This document shows, one piece after another, positions 49,463 through 57,708 of a DNA stretch of 61,825 nt (position 1 is the first letter of the stretch; each line of letters begins with the position of its first letter). The stretch comes from Fimbriimonas ginsengisoli (GTDB taxonomy: Bacteria; Armatimonadota; Fimbriimonadia; Fimbriimonadales; Fimbriimonadaceae). Under the pieces are notes generated by a model. It worked only from the letters and a program-made list of their open reading frames with translations. It was not told the origin of the DNA and did not search any database. The stretch spans positions 1-61,825 of the forward strand of contig JACOSL010000056.1 in the NCBI GenBank assembly GCA_016179045.1, given 5' to 3'. A program made the position numbers and the translations under genes.

Positions 49463-49500
49463 CATGGCTTTGCAATGGCCTTGCGTTGCTTTGCGTGGCC
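49463..49500. repeat. CAAAGCC short-repeat cluster, copy 2 (inverted)
   Basis: Reads ATGGCTTTGCAATGGCCTTG and continues CGTTGCTTTGCGTGGCC. Its reverse complement matches 14169-14192 apart from one extra repeat unit. Confidence 0.5.
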
Positions 49501-49643
49501 TCCGGAGGAGAAACATGGCTGCATGCTCGCCACAGGGGAGGTAGAGCCGCGATCCCCTATGCTTCCAAACTCGCAGTCTGGAGGCTAGGTCTGCGGTGCA
49601 GAGAAGCTAGAACCTGGGGGAGCAACCTTCAGGGAGCGATCCC

Positions 49644-49710
49644 AAACCCTTCCCTGCGATGCGGGGGAGGGTGGTTTGACTGAGTCCGCGAAGTCGAACC
49701 GGGTGGAGGC
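49644..49710 (+). repeat. Dispersed intergenic repeat, copy 2
   Basis: Begins AAACCCTTCCCTGCGATGCG and ends GAACCGGGTGGAGGC, matching both ends of 14009-14078 in the same orientation. The middle differs. Confidence 0.6.
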
Positions 49711-49831
49711 CTCGCCAATCCTTGCGTAAGGCCGCAGCCCTGTGGGGGCATCCCTGACCCTCGGTGGTTAGAAATCACCCCCCCGTTCCGGTTAGGAACC
49801 GCCTCGAATCAGCCGATGGATACAGCGGACG

Positions 49832-50149
49832 ATGCAGAATCCGCTCCTTCCCGCCGACCTTGGCCGCTACCTGCTTCCCCGCCGCTTCGCGGTGCAGAAG
49901 CTGAAGCGCTGTCCCGTTTGCGGGACGGTAAACCCCAGGGCGAACGCGGAGTGCTTCCAATGCTCCTGGCGCGGCGAATTCGAGACGCATCCGCTTGCGG
50001 TTGAAGCCGGACTGTACGAGCTGCTCGACCGCTGCCCCGAGATCGCCGAGCTGCTGATGGAGCAGCCAAGGCCAATCGCGCGCATCCGAACGGCCTGCAC
50101 CCGATTGGTCGCCCGCATCTTCCGGCGTCGAGTCGATTTCTGGATCTAG
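49832..50149 (+). CDS. Small zinc-ribbon protein
   Basis: 105 residues. Cysteines in KRCPVCGTVNPRANAECFQC form a four-Cys zinc ribbon; the rest is helical and basic at the C-terminus (IARIRTACTRLVARIFRRRV), perhaps binding nucleic acid or membrane. No family recognised. The ATG at 49832 has only a weak purine run upstream. It precedes dnaB by 116 nt on the same strand. Confidence 0.6.
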   Translation: MQNPLLPADLGRYLLPRRFAVQKLKRCPVCGTVNPRANAECFQCSWRGEFETHPLAVEAGLYELLDRCPEIAELLMEQPRPIARIRTACTRLVARIFRRRVDFWI

Positions 50150-50234
50150 CGCCAAGTCCGCGGTGCATAACCGTGTGAAGAACCTCGGGACAGAGGGTGC
50201 GCAACTTTAGGTTCAAACCGAGGCATTCCGGCGA

Positions 50235-50240
50235 TACACT
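50235..50240 (+). promoter_or_regulatory. -10 element of dnaB
   Basis: TACACT 25 nt before the dnaB ATG; no convincing -35. A CGGAGA lies between but is 14 nt from the start codon. Confidence 0.35.
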
Positions 50241-50265
50241 TAGACGCCGGAGACCAGCCCTCAAA

Positions 50266-51732
50266 ATGCCCAAGCCCGAAGAATTCGTCCCCCTGCATAG
50301 CATCGAAGCGGAGATGGGCGCCTTGGGCTCGGCCCTCCTAAGCGAACGGGCGGTCGAGCACGTGCTGGGCATGCTCGACGCCACCGACTTCTACCGCCCC
50401 GCCCATCAAGAGATCTACAAGGCGATTCGCCAGCTGGTCGAGAGCGCAAAGGCGGTCGATCTGCTAACCCTGAAGGAGGAGCTCACCGCCCGCGGCAAGC
50501 TCGCCGACGTCGGCGGCATGCCGTATCTCATGGAGATCGCCGAGTTCACGCCGAGCCCGGCCAACGCAACCCATTACGCCACCATCGTCCAAGACAAATC
50601 CACCCTGCGCCGGCTCGAGTCGGCAGGCCGCGACATCGTGGGCCTCGTGCAGAGGCCGGACGAGGATTCGGCGGAAGAAAAACTCGACCAAGCCGAGCAG
50701 ATGGTGTTCGACGTCGGCCGCAACCGGCTCGGCAAAGACTTCGAGCACGTCAGCTCGCTCGCGAAAGAGTTCTTCGTCGATGTCGACCGCTTGATCGAAA
50801 CCGGGCAGCCCGTTCTTGGCACCTCAACCGGCTTTCCCGACCTTGACGCGAAGCTCACCGGCCTGTATGGCGGCGACCTCATCGTAATCGCGGCAAGGCC
50901 CTCGATGGGCAAGACTTCCCTGGCCATCCAAATAGCGCTCAATCTCGGTCAAAGGGCAATCGGCAACGTCGCAGTTTTTTCGTTGGAGATGAGCTCCCTT
51001 CAGCTCGTACGCCGCATGGCGTCCACGCTCGCAGAAGTGAGTTCGGCCGCACTCAAGAAAGCCTCGTTGCCCCACGAGGATTACCATAAGCTCGCCGAGG
51101 CCTGCGAGACGCTTTACTCCGCATCCGTCTACATCGACGACTCGTCCGACCTCTCCGCCCTTGAAATGAGGGGCAAGTGTCGCAGGCTCAAGCAGGAGGG
51201 CGGACTCGCCCTGGTCGTGGTGGACTATCTCCAACTGATGAGGTCAAGCCGCCGCACCGAGAACCGGGTGCAGGAGATCGGGGAGATCGCTCGCTCGTTA
51301 AAGGCCCTCGCCAAAGAATTGGATGTTCCGGTTATCGCGCTCAGCCAGCTGAACCGTGCGGTGGAACTGCGCGAGAACAAGAGGCCCCAACTGAGCGACA
51401 TCCGCGAATCGGGCTCGATCGAGGCAGAGGCCGACGTGGTGATGATGATCTTCCGCGAGCAGTACTACGCAGACCGAGAGAATCCGTCCGAGATCGATCA
51501 CAACATCAGGCGCAACGACGAAACCGAGATCGCAATCGCTAAGCACCGAAACGGCGAAACCGGCGTCGTGCTTCTGGGTTTTCAGCCCGCCTTCACTCGC
51601 TTCACCAATCTCCACGAGGACGACAAACGCGCGTATTGGTCGAAGCAGAGGAGCGGCCTCAAGGGATCAGAGCTGCGGGGAGGCGGCGAGCGTTCGGCGG
51701 TCGCCGCGGTTGCCGCTCGGGAGCCTGCTTGA
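50266..51732 (+). CDS. dnaB: Replicative DNA helicase DnaB
   Basis: Hexameric 5'-3' helicase of the replication fork, 488 residues. The N-terminal DnaB domain starts at LHSIEAEMGALGSALL and binds primase. The RecA-like C-terminal domain has Walker A IAARPSMGKTS (about 208-218), Walker B LALVVVDYLQLM, SQLNRAVE (sensor) and the arginine-finger region near RESGSIEAEADVVMMIFR. No intein is present. The ATG at 50266 gives the family's usual N-terminus; the frame is open 69 nt further up. Its TGA overlaps the TTG of purD. Confidence 0.96.
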   Translation: MPKPEEFVPLHSIEAEMGALGSALLSERAVEHVLGMLDATDFYRPAHQEIYKAIRQLVESAKAVDLLTLKEELTARGKLADVGGMPYLMEIAEFTPSPANATHYATIVQDKSTLRRLESAGRDIVGLVQRPDEDSAEEKLDQAEQMVFDVGRNRLGKDFEHVSSLAKEFFVDVDRLIETGQPVLGTSTGFPDLDAKLTGLYGGDLIVIAARPSMGKTSLAIQIALNLGQRAIGNVAVFSLEMSSLQLVRRMASTLAEVSSAALKKASLPHEDYHKLAEACETLYSASVYIDDSSDLSALEMRGKCRRLKQEGGLALVVVDYLQLMRSSRRTENRVQEIGEIARSLKALAKELDVPVIALSQLNRAVELRENKRPQLSDIRESGSIEAEADVVMMIFREQYYADRENPSEIDHNIRRNDETEIAIAKHRNGETGVVLLGFQPAFTRFTNLHEDDKRAYWSKQRSGLKGSELRGGGERSAVAAVAAREPA

Positions 51733-52973
51733 CAATCCTGGTGGTGGGCTCGGGCGGGCGGGAACACGCCCTCGCTTGGAAGCTCGCGCAGGAAGCCGAA
51801 GTCATCGCCGCACCGGGCAACCCCGGAATCGCAGAGGTTGCCAGGTGTTTTCCGACCCCCGCGCTCGACATCTCCGCCCTGGTCGCCCTCGCGCGGGATC
51901 AGGCTGTCGATCTCGTCGTCGTTGGCCCAGAGGATCCTCTCATAGTCGGCCTCGCCGACGCCCTTCGCGAGGCGGGCATCGCCACCTTCGGACCAGGCCG
52001 CGAGGCAGCCCAGCTCGAAGGCTCGAAGGCCTTCTCAAAGCAGCTGATGAACGAGGCGGGAGTGCCGACCGCCGCCTTCGGCGTGTTCGACGACCCTCGC
52101 GCGGCGATGGCCTTCTGCCGGGCTAGAGATGAGGAAGGACTCTACGTCGTCGTGAAGGCGAGCGGCGCGGCTCTCGGCAAGGGCGTGACCGTTTGCGGGA
52201 GTCTCGCCGAGGCGCAAGCCGCTGTGCGGCGCGCGATGGTGGATCGCGAGTACGGCGAGGCGGGGGCAGTGGTCGTGGTCGAGGACCGGCTCGAAGGTAG
52301 GGAGTTGAGCCTGCTCACCCTTTGCTCCGATCAAGGCATTTTCAGCCTGCCCCTCGCACAAGACTACAAGCGGGCTTTCGATAATGACGAGGGACCCAAC
52401 ACGGGCGGAATGGGCGGCTATTCGCCGATCGCGTGGGCGCCCGTCGACCTGGTCCAACGAGCCGAGGCCCACGTCGTGCAGCCGATTCTTGACGCCCTGC
52501 GCCGCCGGGGCATCGCTTACCGAGGCGTGCTGTTTTCGGGCCTGATGGTCGATGGAGACGACGTTCATTGCCTGGAGTACAACGTTCGCTTCGGCGATCC
52601 AGAGACTCAAACCGTGATGGCCCGCCTAGGCTCGGGCCTTGCCGTCGTGCTCGGGGCGTGCGCGCGAGGTGAGGTGATCCCGCCTATCGAGGTGCTCGAG
52701 AACGCGGCGGTTTCGGTAGTCGTGGCCAGCGAGGGCTACCCAGGCTCGATTCGCAAGGGTCTGCCAGTCGAAATCGGCCTCGTGCCGCCCGAGGTTCGCG
52801 TCTTCCAGGCGGGAATAGCCGACGTTGACGGGCGTTTGGTCACGAACGGCGGGCGCGTCGCCACCGTCACCGCCACTGCCCCAACACTCGCCGCGGCCCG
52901 AGAGCTTGCCTACGCAGGTGCGAGCCAAGTCCGATTCGAGGGGGCTTGGTTCCGGACCGACATCGCCCAGTAG
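51729..52973 (+). CDS. purD: Phosphoribosylamine-glycine ligase PurD
   Basis: ATP-grasp enzyme of 414 residues for the second step of purine synthesis. N-terminus [60 protein letters not shown] and [19 protein letters not shown] are canonical. The TTG start at 51729 overlaps the dnaB stop (TTGA), with GGGAG 6 nt upstream; the longer frame from 51636 is inside dnaB. Its stop TAG lies within the TAGAAT -10 of the next gene. Confidence 0.95.
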   Translation: MTILVVGSGGREHALAWKLAQEAEVIAAPGNPGIAEVARCFPTPALDISALVALARDQAVDLVVVGPEDPLIVGLADALREAGIATFGPGREAAQLEGSKAFSKQLMNEAGVPTAAFGVFDDPRAAMAFCRARDEEGLYVVVKASGAALGKGVTVCGSLAEAQAAVRRAMVDREYGEAGAVVVVEDRLEGRELSLLTLCSDQGIFSLPLAQDYKRAFDNDEGPNTGGMGGYSPIAWAPVDLVQRAEAHVVQPILDALRRRGIAYRGVLFSGLMVDGDDVHCLEYNVRFGDPETQTVMARLGSGLAVVLGACARGEVIPPIEVLENAAVSVVVASEGYPGSIRKGLPVEIGLVPPEVRVFQAGIADVDGRLVTNGGRVATVTATAPTLAAARELAYAGASQVRFEGAWFRTDIAQ

Positions 52974-52976
52974 AAT
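52971..52976 (+). promoter_or_regulatory. Leaderless-type -10 of the CDF transporter gene
   Basis: TAGAAT, then 6 nt (CGGGCA) and GTG at 52983. The first three bases are also the purD stop codon. Confidence 0.55.
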
Positions 52977-52982
52977 CGGGCA

Positions 52983-53903
52983 GTGGCACGAGTCCAAACC
53001 GAAGCATCGCTCGGCGCCGCGAAAATGCGCGCCGCCAGCCTGTCGGTCGGCTATAACGTCGTCTCGACGCTCGCCAAGTTGCTCGGCGCCGCCCTCACCA
53101 ACTCGGTCAGCCTCCTAGGCGAGGCGGTGCACAGCGCCACCGACATCGTAGCCTCGCTCTTCGCCTTTTTTGCGGTGCGCGCAAGCTCAGCCCCCGCCGA
53201 CGAGGAGCACCCGTACGGCCACGGCAAGATGGAGAGCCTGGCCGGCTTCGGCGAATCGGTGCTGCTGCTCGGCATCATGGTGTACATCGCCTCCGAGGCC
53301 ACAAAGCGCCTAGTGGCAGGCGCGCACGTCGTGCGCAATCTGCATGAGGGGCTTTGGATCATCGGCATGACCTCAGCCGGCAGCATGCTTGTAGGGCGAT
53401 TGGTGCTCGCGGCCGCCAAGCGAACCGGATCGCCCGCGCTCCGCTCCAACGGCCTCCACCTGACGGCCGACTTTGTGACGAGCGCTGGCGTCTTCGTTGC
53501 CCTCGCGCTCGCCCACTGGACCCCCTGGGCGGAGGCCGACGCGGTGATAGCGCTTGTCCTCTCCGGCTGGCTCGGCTTCAACGCGTTTCGGGTCATGGTC
53601 GATGCTTCCCGTCAATTGGTGGATCGACGGCTCGCCGACGAAGACGTCGCCCGCCTTAGAGCGATTTTGTCGGCCGAGAAGCGCATTCTCAGCTATCACC
53701 GGCTCCGCACCCGCCTTTCGGGCAGCATGCGGCACATCGACTTTCACATCGTGGTCCCGCGCCAGTGGTCCCTAGTTGAGGCGCACGGCGTGGCGGACGA
53801 ACTCGAGAAGAGGATCGAGGCGGAGTTCGCCCCCGCCAAAGTGGTTGTGCACGTCGATCCGTACGATCCGAATCGCGCTGAGCGCCGGGCTCGCGAAAGC
53901 TGA
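52983..53903 (+). CDS. Cation diffusion facilitator (CDF) metal exporter
   Basis: 306 residues with six membrane helices and a cytoplasmic C-terminal domain. Helix 2 and following: LLGEAVHSATDIVASLFAFF (family H-S-x-x-D metal site), then ADEEHPYGHGKMESLAGFGE with the conserved H-P-Y-G-H-G-K-x-E. Helix 5 carries GLHLTADFVTSAGVFVALAL (H-x-x-x-D). The C-terminus (MRHIDFHIVVPRQWSLVEAH) is the metal-sensing ferredoxin-like domain. It probably exports Zn, Fe or Mn; the H-x-x-x-D pattern is the usual Zn/Cd type. GTG start, probably leaderless. Confidence 0.9.
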   Translation: MARVQTEASLGAAKMRAASLSVGYNVVSTLAKLLGAALTNSVSLLGEAVHSATDIVASLFAFFAVRASSAPADEEHPYGHGKMESLAGFGESVLLLGIMVYIASEATKRLVAGAHVVRNLHEGLWIIGMTSAGSMLVGRLVLAAAKRTGSPALRSNGLHLTADFVTSAGVFVALALAHWTPWAEADAVIALVLSGWLGFNAFRVMVDASRQLVDRRLADEDVARLRAILSAEKRILSYHRLRTRLSGSMRHIDFHIVVPRQWSLVEAHGVADELEKRIEAEFAPAKVVVHVDPYDPNRAERRARES

Positions 53904-53947
53904 CAACCCTCTGGTCAAGCCACACGCGAGCCGAAGCTAAGAATGAG

Positions 53948-54406
53948 ATGATAGGCACGATTATCTATCTGGTCGCCTGCTTCTTCGCGGCGGTGGTGCT
54001 CTCCACGATGCTCATCGTGTTTCGGCCCATGCGCTCGCGCGACGACTCGAAGCCCTGGAAGACTTTCATCTTCATGTACCTTTTATGCCTCGCCGCGCCC
54101 TATCTGTACTGCGAGGGCCTCACGCGCCTGTACGGCAAGCCGATGAAGGAGGCGATTGACCAAGCCTACGCCAGCGCACGGCTGGATGGGCCCCTGCGCT
54201 ACTACCGGGTGATGTCCCTGAGCGGGGACACCGCCAAGGCGATAATGGTCGGCACCGACCACGCAACGTGGGGTGGCGAGGAAAGCCCGGTCATGAGGGT
54301 GACGCTCATGAGGACCGGCGAATCGGATTGGAAGGCGGAGGGCATCGAGGTGCTCACGTCGGGCCGGCTCAACCAGGATAAGTTCGTGTTTCCGCCCTAC
54401 TGGTAG
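53948..54406 (+). CDS. Hypothetical membrane protein
   Basis: 152 residues with two N-terminal membrane helices (IIYLVACFFAAVVLSTMLIV and TFIFMYLLCLAAPYLYCEGL) and a C-terminal domain of about 90 residues (YYRVMSLSGDTAKAIMVGTD, WKAEGIEVLTSGRLNQDKFV) that is likely cytoplasmic or periplasmic beta-rich. No family recognised. It lies between the CDF transporter and the convergent cytochrome gene, with 6 nt to the latter's stop. Confidence 0.62.
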   Translation: MIGTIIYLVACFFAAVVLSTMLIVFRPMRSRDDSKPWKTFIFMYLLCLAAPYLYCEGLTRLYGKPMKEAIDQAYASARLDGPLRYYRVMSLSGDTAKAIMVGTDHATWGGEESPVMRVTLMRTGESDWKAEGIEVLTSGRLNQDKFVFPPYW

Positions 54407-54412
54407 ACGAGC

Positions 54413-54937
54413 CTAGCGTCCAAACGCGAAAGGACGCCGCGCAGGCTGCAATATAACCTGCGGCTTCACGCCCGCCACGAGGGAAACGGAATCCAGGTTC
54501 ATTCCATTAGGAATCCTAATGACCCAGCTGTCGCCGTGAACATCGGCGCGACGTTTCCGGCCACCTACCACAAGCCAGACGCTCTTGGCGTTGAGCACTT
54601 CCCCGCTTAGCTGGTCGCCCTTTCGGCCGGTCCAAGCAAGAAACGGCCGCCCCGAATCTATCGCCCAGTGGAGGCCGACTTGGGCGTCGAGGTCGATCCC
54701 TTCGAGCGCCGCCTGCCCCGGCCCCGCCGCCATCTCCGCCACCTCCTTGCGCAGGGTCGCTTCCGAATATCGCTTTGCGAAGCCCTTGCCCAGATTGCGA
54801 CCCCGCGAGCCGTGGCAGCGCTCGCAATGCTCGGCAAAGTAGGCGACCGGACCCACCGTAAGCGGTTTGGGCGTGACTGGCACCCTGTTCTGAGCCATCA
54901 GGGCAAGGCCAACGAGAGCTGCGTCCGTGGGCCTCAC
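54413..54937 (-). CDS. Monoheme c-type cytochrome
   Basis: 174 residues with a short hydrophobic N-terminus (TDAALVGLALMAQ) that may be a secretion signal. One heme site, CERCH, in YFAEHCERCHGSRGRNLGKG; a possible axial Met follows in VAEMAAG. The C-terminal half is an unusual extension (FLAWTGRKGDQLSGEVLNAK, WVIRIPNGMNLDSVSLVAGV). The GTG at 54937 overlaps the stop of the upstream sugar-dehydrogenase-like gene (GTGA), so the two are made together and this is its likely electron acceptor. Confidence 0.75.
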   Translation of the reverse strand: MRPTDAALVGLALMAQNRVPVTPKPLTVGPVAYFAEHCERCHGSRGRNLGKGFAKRYSEATLRKEVAEMAAGPGQAALEGIDLDAQVGLHWAIDSGRPFLAWTGRKGDQLSGEVLNAKSVWLVVGGRKRRADVHGDSWVIRIPNGMNLDSVSLVAGVKPQVILQPARRPFAFGR

Positions 54938-56175
54938 GATTTGCCCGCGCGGCTGATCCTGAAGATACGGCCCGGCAGGTCCTCGGCAAAGAATAGGGTT
55001 CCGTCGGGCGCTTGTGTCACGTCGGTCGGGCGGGCGAGCACCTTCTCGCCAGGCCCAAGCGTGCCGACGATCATTAGGGAACCGTACGGCTCCCCGCTCA
55101 CCTGGTCGAAGAGGATGCGTTGAATGCGGTAACCGGCCTTGCGAGTACGGTTCCACGATCCGTGGAAGGCGACGAACGCGTCGCCCTTGTGATCTGAGGG
55201 CAGGGCATCGCCCGTGTAAAAGGTCCACCCGTCGGGCGCCCAGTGGGCTCCGGAGTTCCAGGCGGGCACGATCGTCTTGCTCGCCAGGTCTATGAGGTCG
55301 GGGCGATTCATGTACTCATAGCGGGGAACGTGCCCATTGGCGAAGTAGGGATGTCCATAGAAGCCATCCCGGACGTAGTGGTTGAACTTGTCGGGCGGGA
55401 ACTCGTCGGTGATCGGTTGCAACCCTTGTCGGTCGCCAACCGGATTGCCGAACGAATCGCTGCCATGGTCCCAGCCCCAAATCTCGTGGGTTCCGGGCCG
55501 GAACCGCAGCTTTTCCGTGTTTCGAAGGCCGGTCGCGAAGGCCTCGCGGTCTTCGCCGTCGATCGAATACTTCCAAATGCGCTCTCGGTCCCCAGGATCC
55601 TCGGATACGTTGCCTCCGTCGCCAACCGTAACGTAGAACGCCCGGTCGTCGACGAGAATCCCGTGCCACCAGTGGCCGGTAGAGGGCAAGGAGCCGGGAG
55701 GCGTGACGTCCACAACTTCATCGGCAACGCCATCGCCGTCGGTGTCACGCGCTTTGCACACGTTGTTGTCGGTCGTGAACCACAACCAGCCGTTCTTCCA
55801 GCACATGCTCTGGGCGCCGTGGTGGCCCGTAACGAAGTCTCCGATCTGGGTGTACTGGCCGTTCTTGAGCCGAAAGGTCGAGATAATGCCCGAGAGCGGC
55901 CGGGCCACGTACAAGTCGCCATTCGAATTGAACTCGATGAAGCGAGCGTTGCCGATCGAGGCGACGAGGTCCACCCGGTATCCGGGCCGGACCCAGAAGG
56001 GCGGAACTCCCGGACCCAGCTCGCCGCTTGCCACGTTTTGCACCTCGCTAGCCGCGTGGATGCGCTCGTGGGCGATCCCGGGCTGCCGCACCTGGCCGGG
56101 CGCGCTCGGATGGCACGCGACCACGACCGCCAAGTAGGCCGCCGGAATCCATGGCAAGGCTCGCTTGAAGTCCAT
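54934..56175 (-). CDS. PQQ-type sugar (sorbosone) dehydrogenase-like lipoprotein
   Basis: 413 residues. Lipoprotein signal (WIPAAYLAVVVACHPSAPG, Cys as lipid site) and a six-bladed beta-propeller of the soluble PQQ glucose/sorbosone dehydrogenase family: RFIEFNSNGDLYVARPLSGI, WFTTDNNVCKARDTDGDGVA (Ca-site-like), GRERIWKYSI-type blade, WGWDHGSDSFGNPVGDRQGL, FVAFHGSWNRTRKAGYRIQR, DVTQAPDGTLFFAEDLPGRI. The HGSWNR and DGTLFFAED motifs are typical of L-sorbosone dehydrogenase homologues. It oxidises a sugar or aldehyde outside the inner membrane and passes electrons to the coupled cytochrome. Start at 56175; the longer frame is antisense to the MarR gene. Confidence 0.82.
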   Translation of the reverse strand: MDFKRALPWIPAAYLAVVVACHPSAPGQVRQPGIAHERIHAASEVQNVASGELGPGVPPFWVRPGYRVDLVASIGNARFIEFNSNGDLYVARPLSGIISTFRLKNGQYTQIGDFVTGHHGAQSMCWKNGWLWFTTDNNVCKARDTDGDGVADEVVDVTPPGSLPSTGHWWHGILVDDRAFYVTVGDGGNVSEDPGDRERIWKYSIDGEDREAFATGLRNTEKLRFRPGTHEIWGWDHGSDSFGNPVGDRQGLQPITDEFPPDKFNHYVRDGFYGHPYFANGHVPRYEYMNRPDLIDLASKTIVPAWNSGAHWAPDGWTFYTGDALPSDHKGDAFVAFHGSWNRTRKAGYRIQRILFDQVSGEPYGSLMIVGTLGPGEKVLARPTDVTQAPDGTLFFAEDLPGRIFRISRAGKS

Positions 56176-56216
56176 GTTGCCAAGTTTGACGCCTCGCGCG
56201 GCAAGCGAGGTTTCGG

Positions 56217-56222
56217 TAACCT
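56217..56222 (+). promoter_or_regulatory. Leaderless-type -10 of the MarR gene
   Basis: TAACCT, then 6 nt (TACGGC) and ATG at 56229. It lies in the 53-nt gap to the divergent sugar dehydrogenase gene. Confidence 0.45.
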
Positions 56223-56228
56223 TACGGC

Positions 56229-56711
56229 ATGGCCCCCGCCGAGAAGCTGCGCGATAGCCTGTCCGCGCAGGTGACACTCCTTGCCGAGTTGGCGGCTCAG
56301 AGTATCGAACCGGAGCTCGAGCGCCAGGGCCTATCGTTCGGCATGTTCGAACTGCTGAGCGCGGTGCGTGCAGCGGGCAATGTGCCCCAAGCCGAAATAG
56401 CCCGCCGGCTCGGCATCCGCCCCCCAAGTCTAACCGAGGCAGTGCGCCACGCGGTTGAGGCCGGACTGATCGAACAGGTGGACGCCCCAAGAGACCTCCG
56501 TTCTAAGTATTTGCGGCTCACGCCCCGCGCAAACTCGCTGCTTAAGGACATCGTAGTCGCGATGAACGATGCGGACGCGAAAATGGTCGAAGGAATAGGA
56601 GCGACCGATCTGCGCCTCGCGGTCAGTGTTCTTCATGAAGCAAGCATGAATCTTGCGCGAGATTTAGGCGTCCAAACACAACGGGGAGGGCCGGAGGCAA
56701 ACCGACGATGA
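56229..56711 (+). CDS. MarR-family transcriptional regulator
   Basis: 160 residues. Dimerisation helices flank a winged helix-turn-helix: LSFGMFELLSAVRAAGNVPQ, AEIARRLGIRPPSLTEAVRH (HTH), then the wing GLIEQVDAPRDLRSKYLRLT. It is divergent from the sugar dehydrogenase-cytochrome operon with only 53 nt between, so it could control that operon or itself. Its stop overlaps the start of the next gene (ATGA). The ligand is unknown. Confidence 0.88.
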   Translation: MAPAEKLRDSLSAQVTLLAELAAQSIEPELERQGLSFGMFELLSAVRAAGNVPQAEIARRLGIRPPSLTEAVRHAVEAGLIEQVDAPRDLRSKYLRLTPRANSLLKDIVVAMNDADAKMVEGIGATDLRLAVSVLHEASMNLARDLGVQTQRGGPEANRR

Positions 56712-57280
56712 AGTCGATCGAACGAATAGCCGAATCCGCGTACTCGCAGGCCCTGCGGTGCGTCGAGTATCGGCTCCCCAAAACCTACATTCTCCGTGCG
56801 CCCGCCTACCTGCTGGCGATGTCCCTTCGGTATGGGCTGATGGGCGCGGCCGCTTCGCGATTCCTCGAACAGTTCGCCGAAACCCCATCGGAGCGCCGGC
56901 GCATAGCCGATCTCGCTCACGGCTGGGCTGAAATGGTGGAAGAGCACGTTCGGCAAGTGACGCGCCACCGGCTTCCGTTCGCCGCCAACCCCTCGGTCGG
57001 AACCACGGTTGGCCTGCTTGCGGACCAGCCCGTCTCGGCTGCCCTCCGGCTCGGCCCTTCGTGCCCCGATCTGGACCGGCTATTGACCGTAAGTTCGGAT
57101 GAATTTGCCCGGCTGTACCGCAAGCCCATCCTCGCGGGAGTGTCCCTCCTGCGCCGCTGGAAGACGACCCAAGAATTTCGGCGTCTCGCGCAAATGTCGA
57201 TTCATTTCGCGATAAACTTCCACGAGCGGCGTCAGGCCGGGCTCGACGAGGTCCCCGAAATCGCGCTGATTGGCGAGTAA
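56708..57280 (+). CDS. Hypothetical protein coupled to the MarR gene
   Basis: 190 residues, predicted all-helical, unknown family. It has amphipathic helices (ERIAESAYSQALRCVEYRLP, APAYLLAMSLRYGLMGAAAS, RRIADLAHGWAEMVEEHVRQ) and a C-terminal FHERRQAGLDEVPEIALIGE. No metal or nucleotide motif recognised. The ATG overlaps the MarR stop, so the regulator probably controls its amount or is modulated by it. Confidence 0.65.
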   Translation: MKSIERIAESAYSQALRCVEYRLPKTYILRAPAYLLAMSLRYGLMGAAASRFLEQFAETPSERRRIADLAHGWAEMVEEHVRQVTRHRLPFAANPSVGTTVGLLADQPVSAALRLGPSCPDLDRLLTVSSDEFARLYRKPILAGVSLLRRWKTTQEFRRLAQMSIHFAINFHERRQAGLDEVPEIALIGE

Positions 57281-57334
57281 GAGTGCCGTTTCGGGCCTCG
57301 ACCTCCGTCCCTAGTATAAACGCGGGGGAGTTGC

Positions 57335-57706
57335 ATGATCCGGATCGTGGGGGTTCAAAGGAGCAGCGAGTTGGAGCAGGAGTTCGTCTTGCTTCAAAAT
57401 CAGGGCTCGCTACGCATGAACCTGCGGGGACACCTGATTCTCAGCGACGACTCGCTTGAGCGCGACGACTACCATGTCCGCGCCCACCTGTTCCGCGACG
57501 ACGTGATGATCCCGCCCGGCAACTACGTACTGCTCCACACCGGCAACGGCGAACCCAAGTGGATGCGCACCAAGGATTTGCAGCTGGTCTACTACGCCTA
57601 CATGGGCAGGATCCGCCCCGTCTGGGAGCAGTGCACCGGGCCCTTCCATGTGCTCGGCCCCCAGCACACGTACTCCGAACGGCGCGAGACCCTTCTTCTC
57701 CGCTAG
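57335..57706 (+). CDS. Lamin-tail-like beta domain protein
   Basis: 123 residues without signal peptide. The pattern EFVLLQNQGSLRMNLRGHLI, LFRDDVMIPPGNYVLLHTGN matches the lamin tail (LTD) fold seen in many bacterial proteins: E-x-V-x-L-x-N ... L-x-G-x-x-L ... I-x-P-G-x-x-V-x-L. The end HVLGPQHTYSERRETLLL fits the last strands. Role unknown. TATAAA (57315-57320) and GGGGGAG precede the ATG, so this gene has an ordinary ribosome site. Confidence 0.68.
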   Translation: MIRIVGVQRSSELEQEFVLLQNQGSLRMNLRGHLILSDDSLERDDYHVRAHLFRDDVMIPPGNYVLLHTGNGEPKWMRTKDLQLVYYAYMGRIRPVWEQCTGPFHVLGPQHTYSERRETLLLR

Positions 57707-57708
57707 TC

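Larger units (their letters stand above)
49449..49831. other. Gene-free stretch with two dispersed repeats
   Basis: No gene supported. It contains the inverted CAAAGCC cluster (49463-49500) and the second copy of the AAACCCTTCCCTGC repeat (49644-49710). Both repeat types also occur together near tRNA-Leu. Confidence 0.55.
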
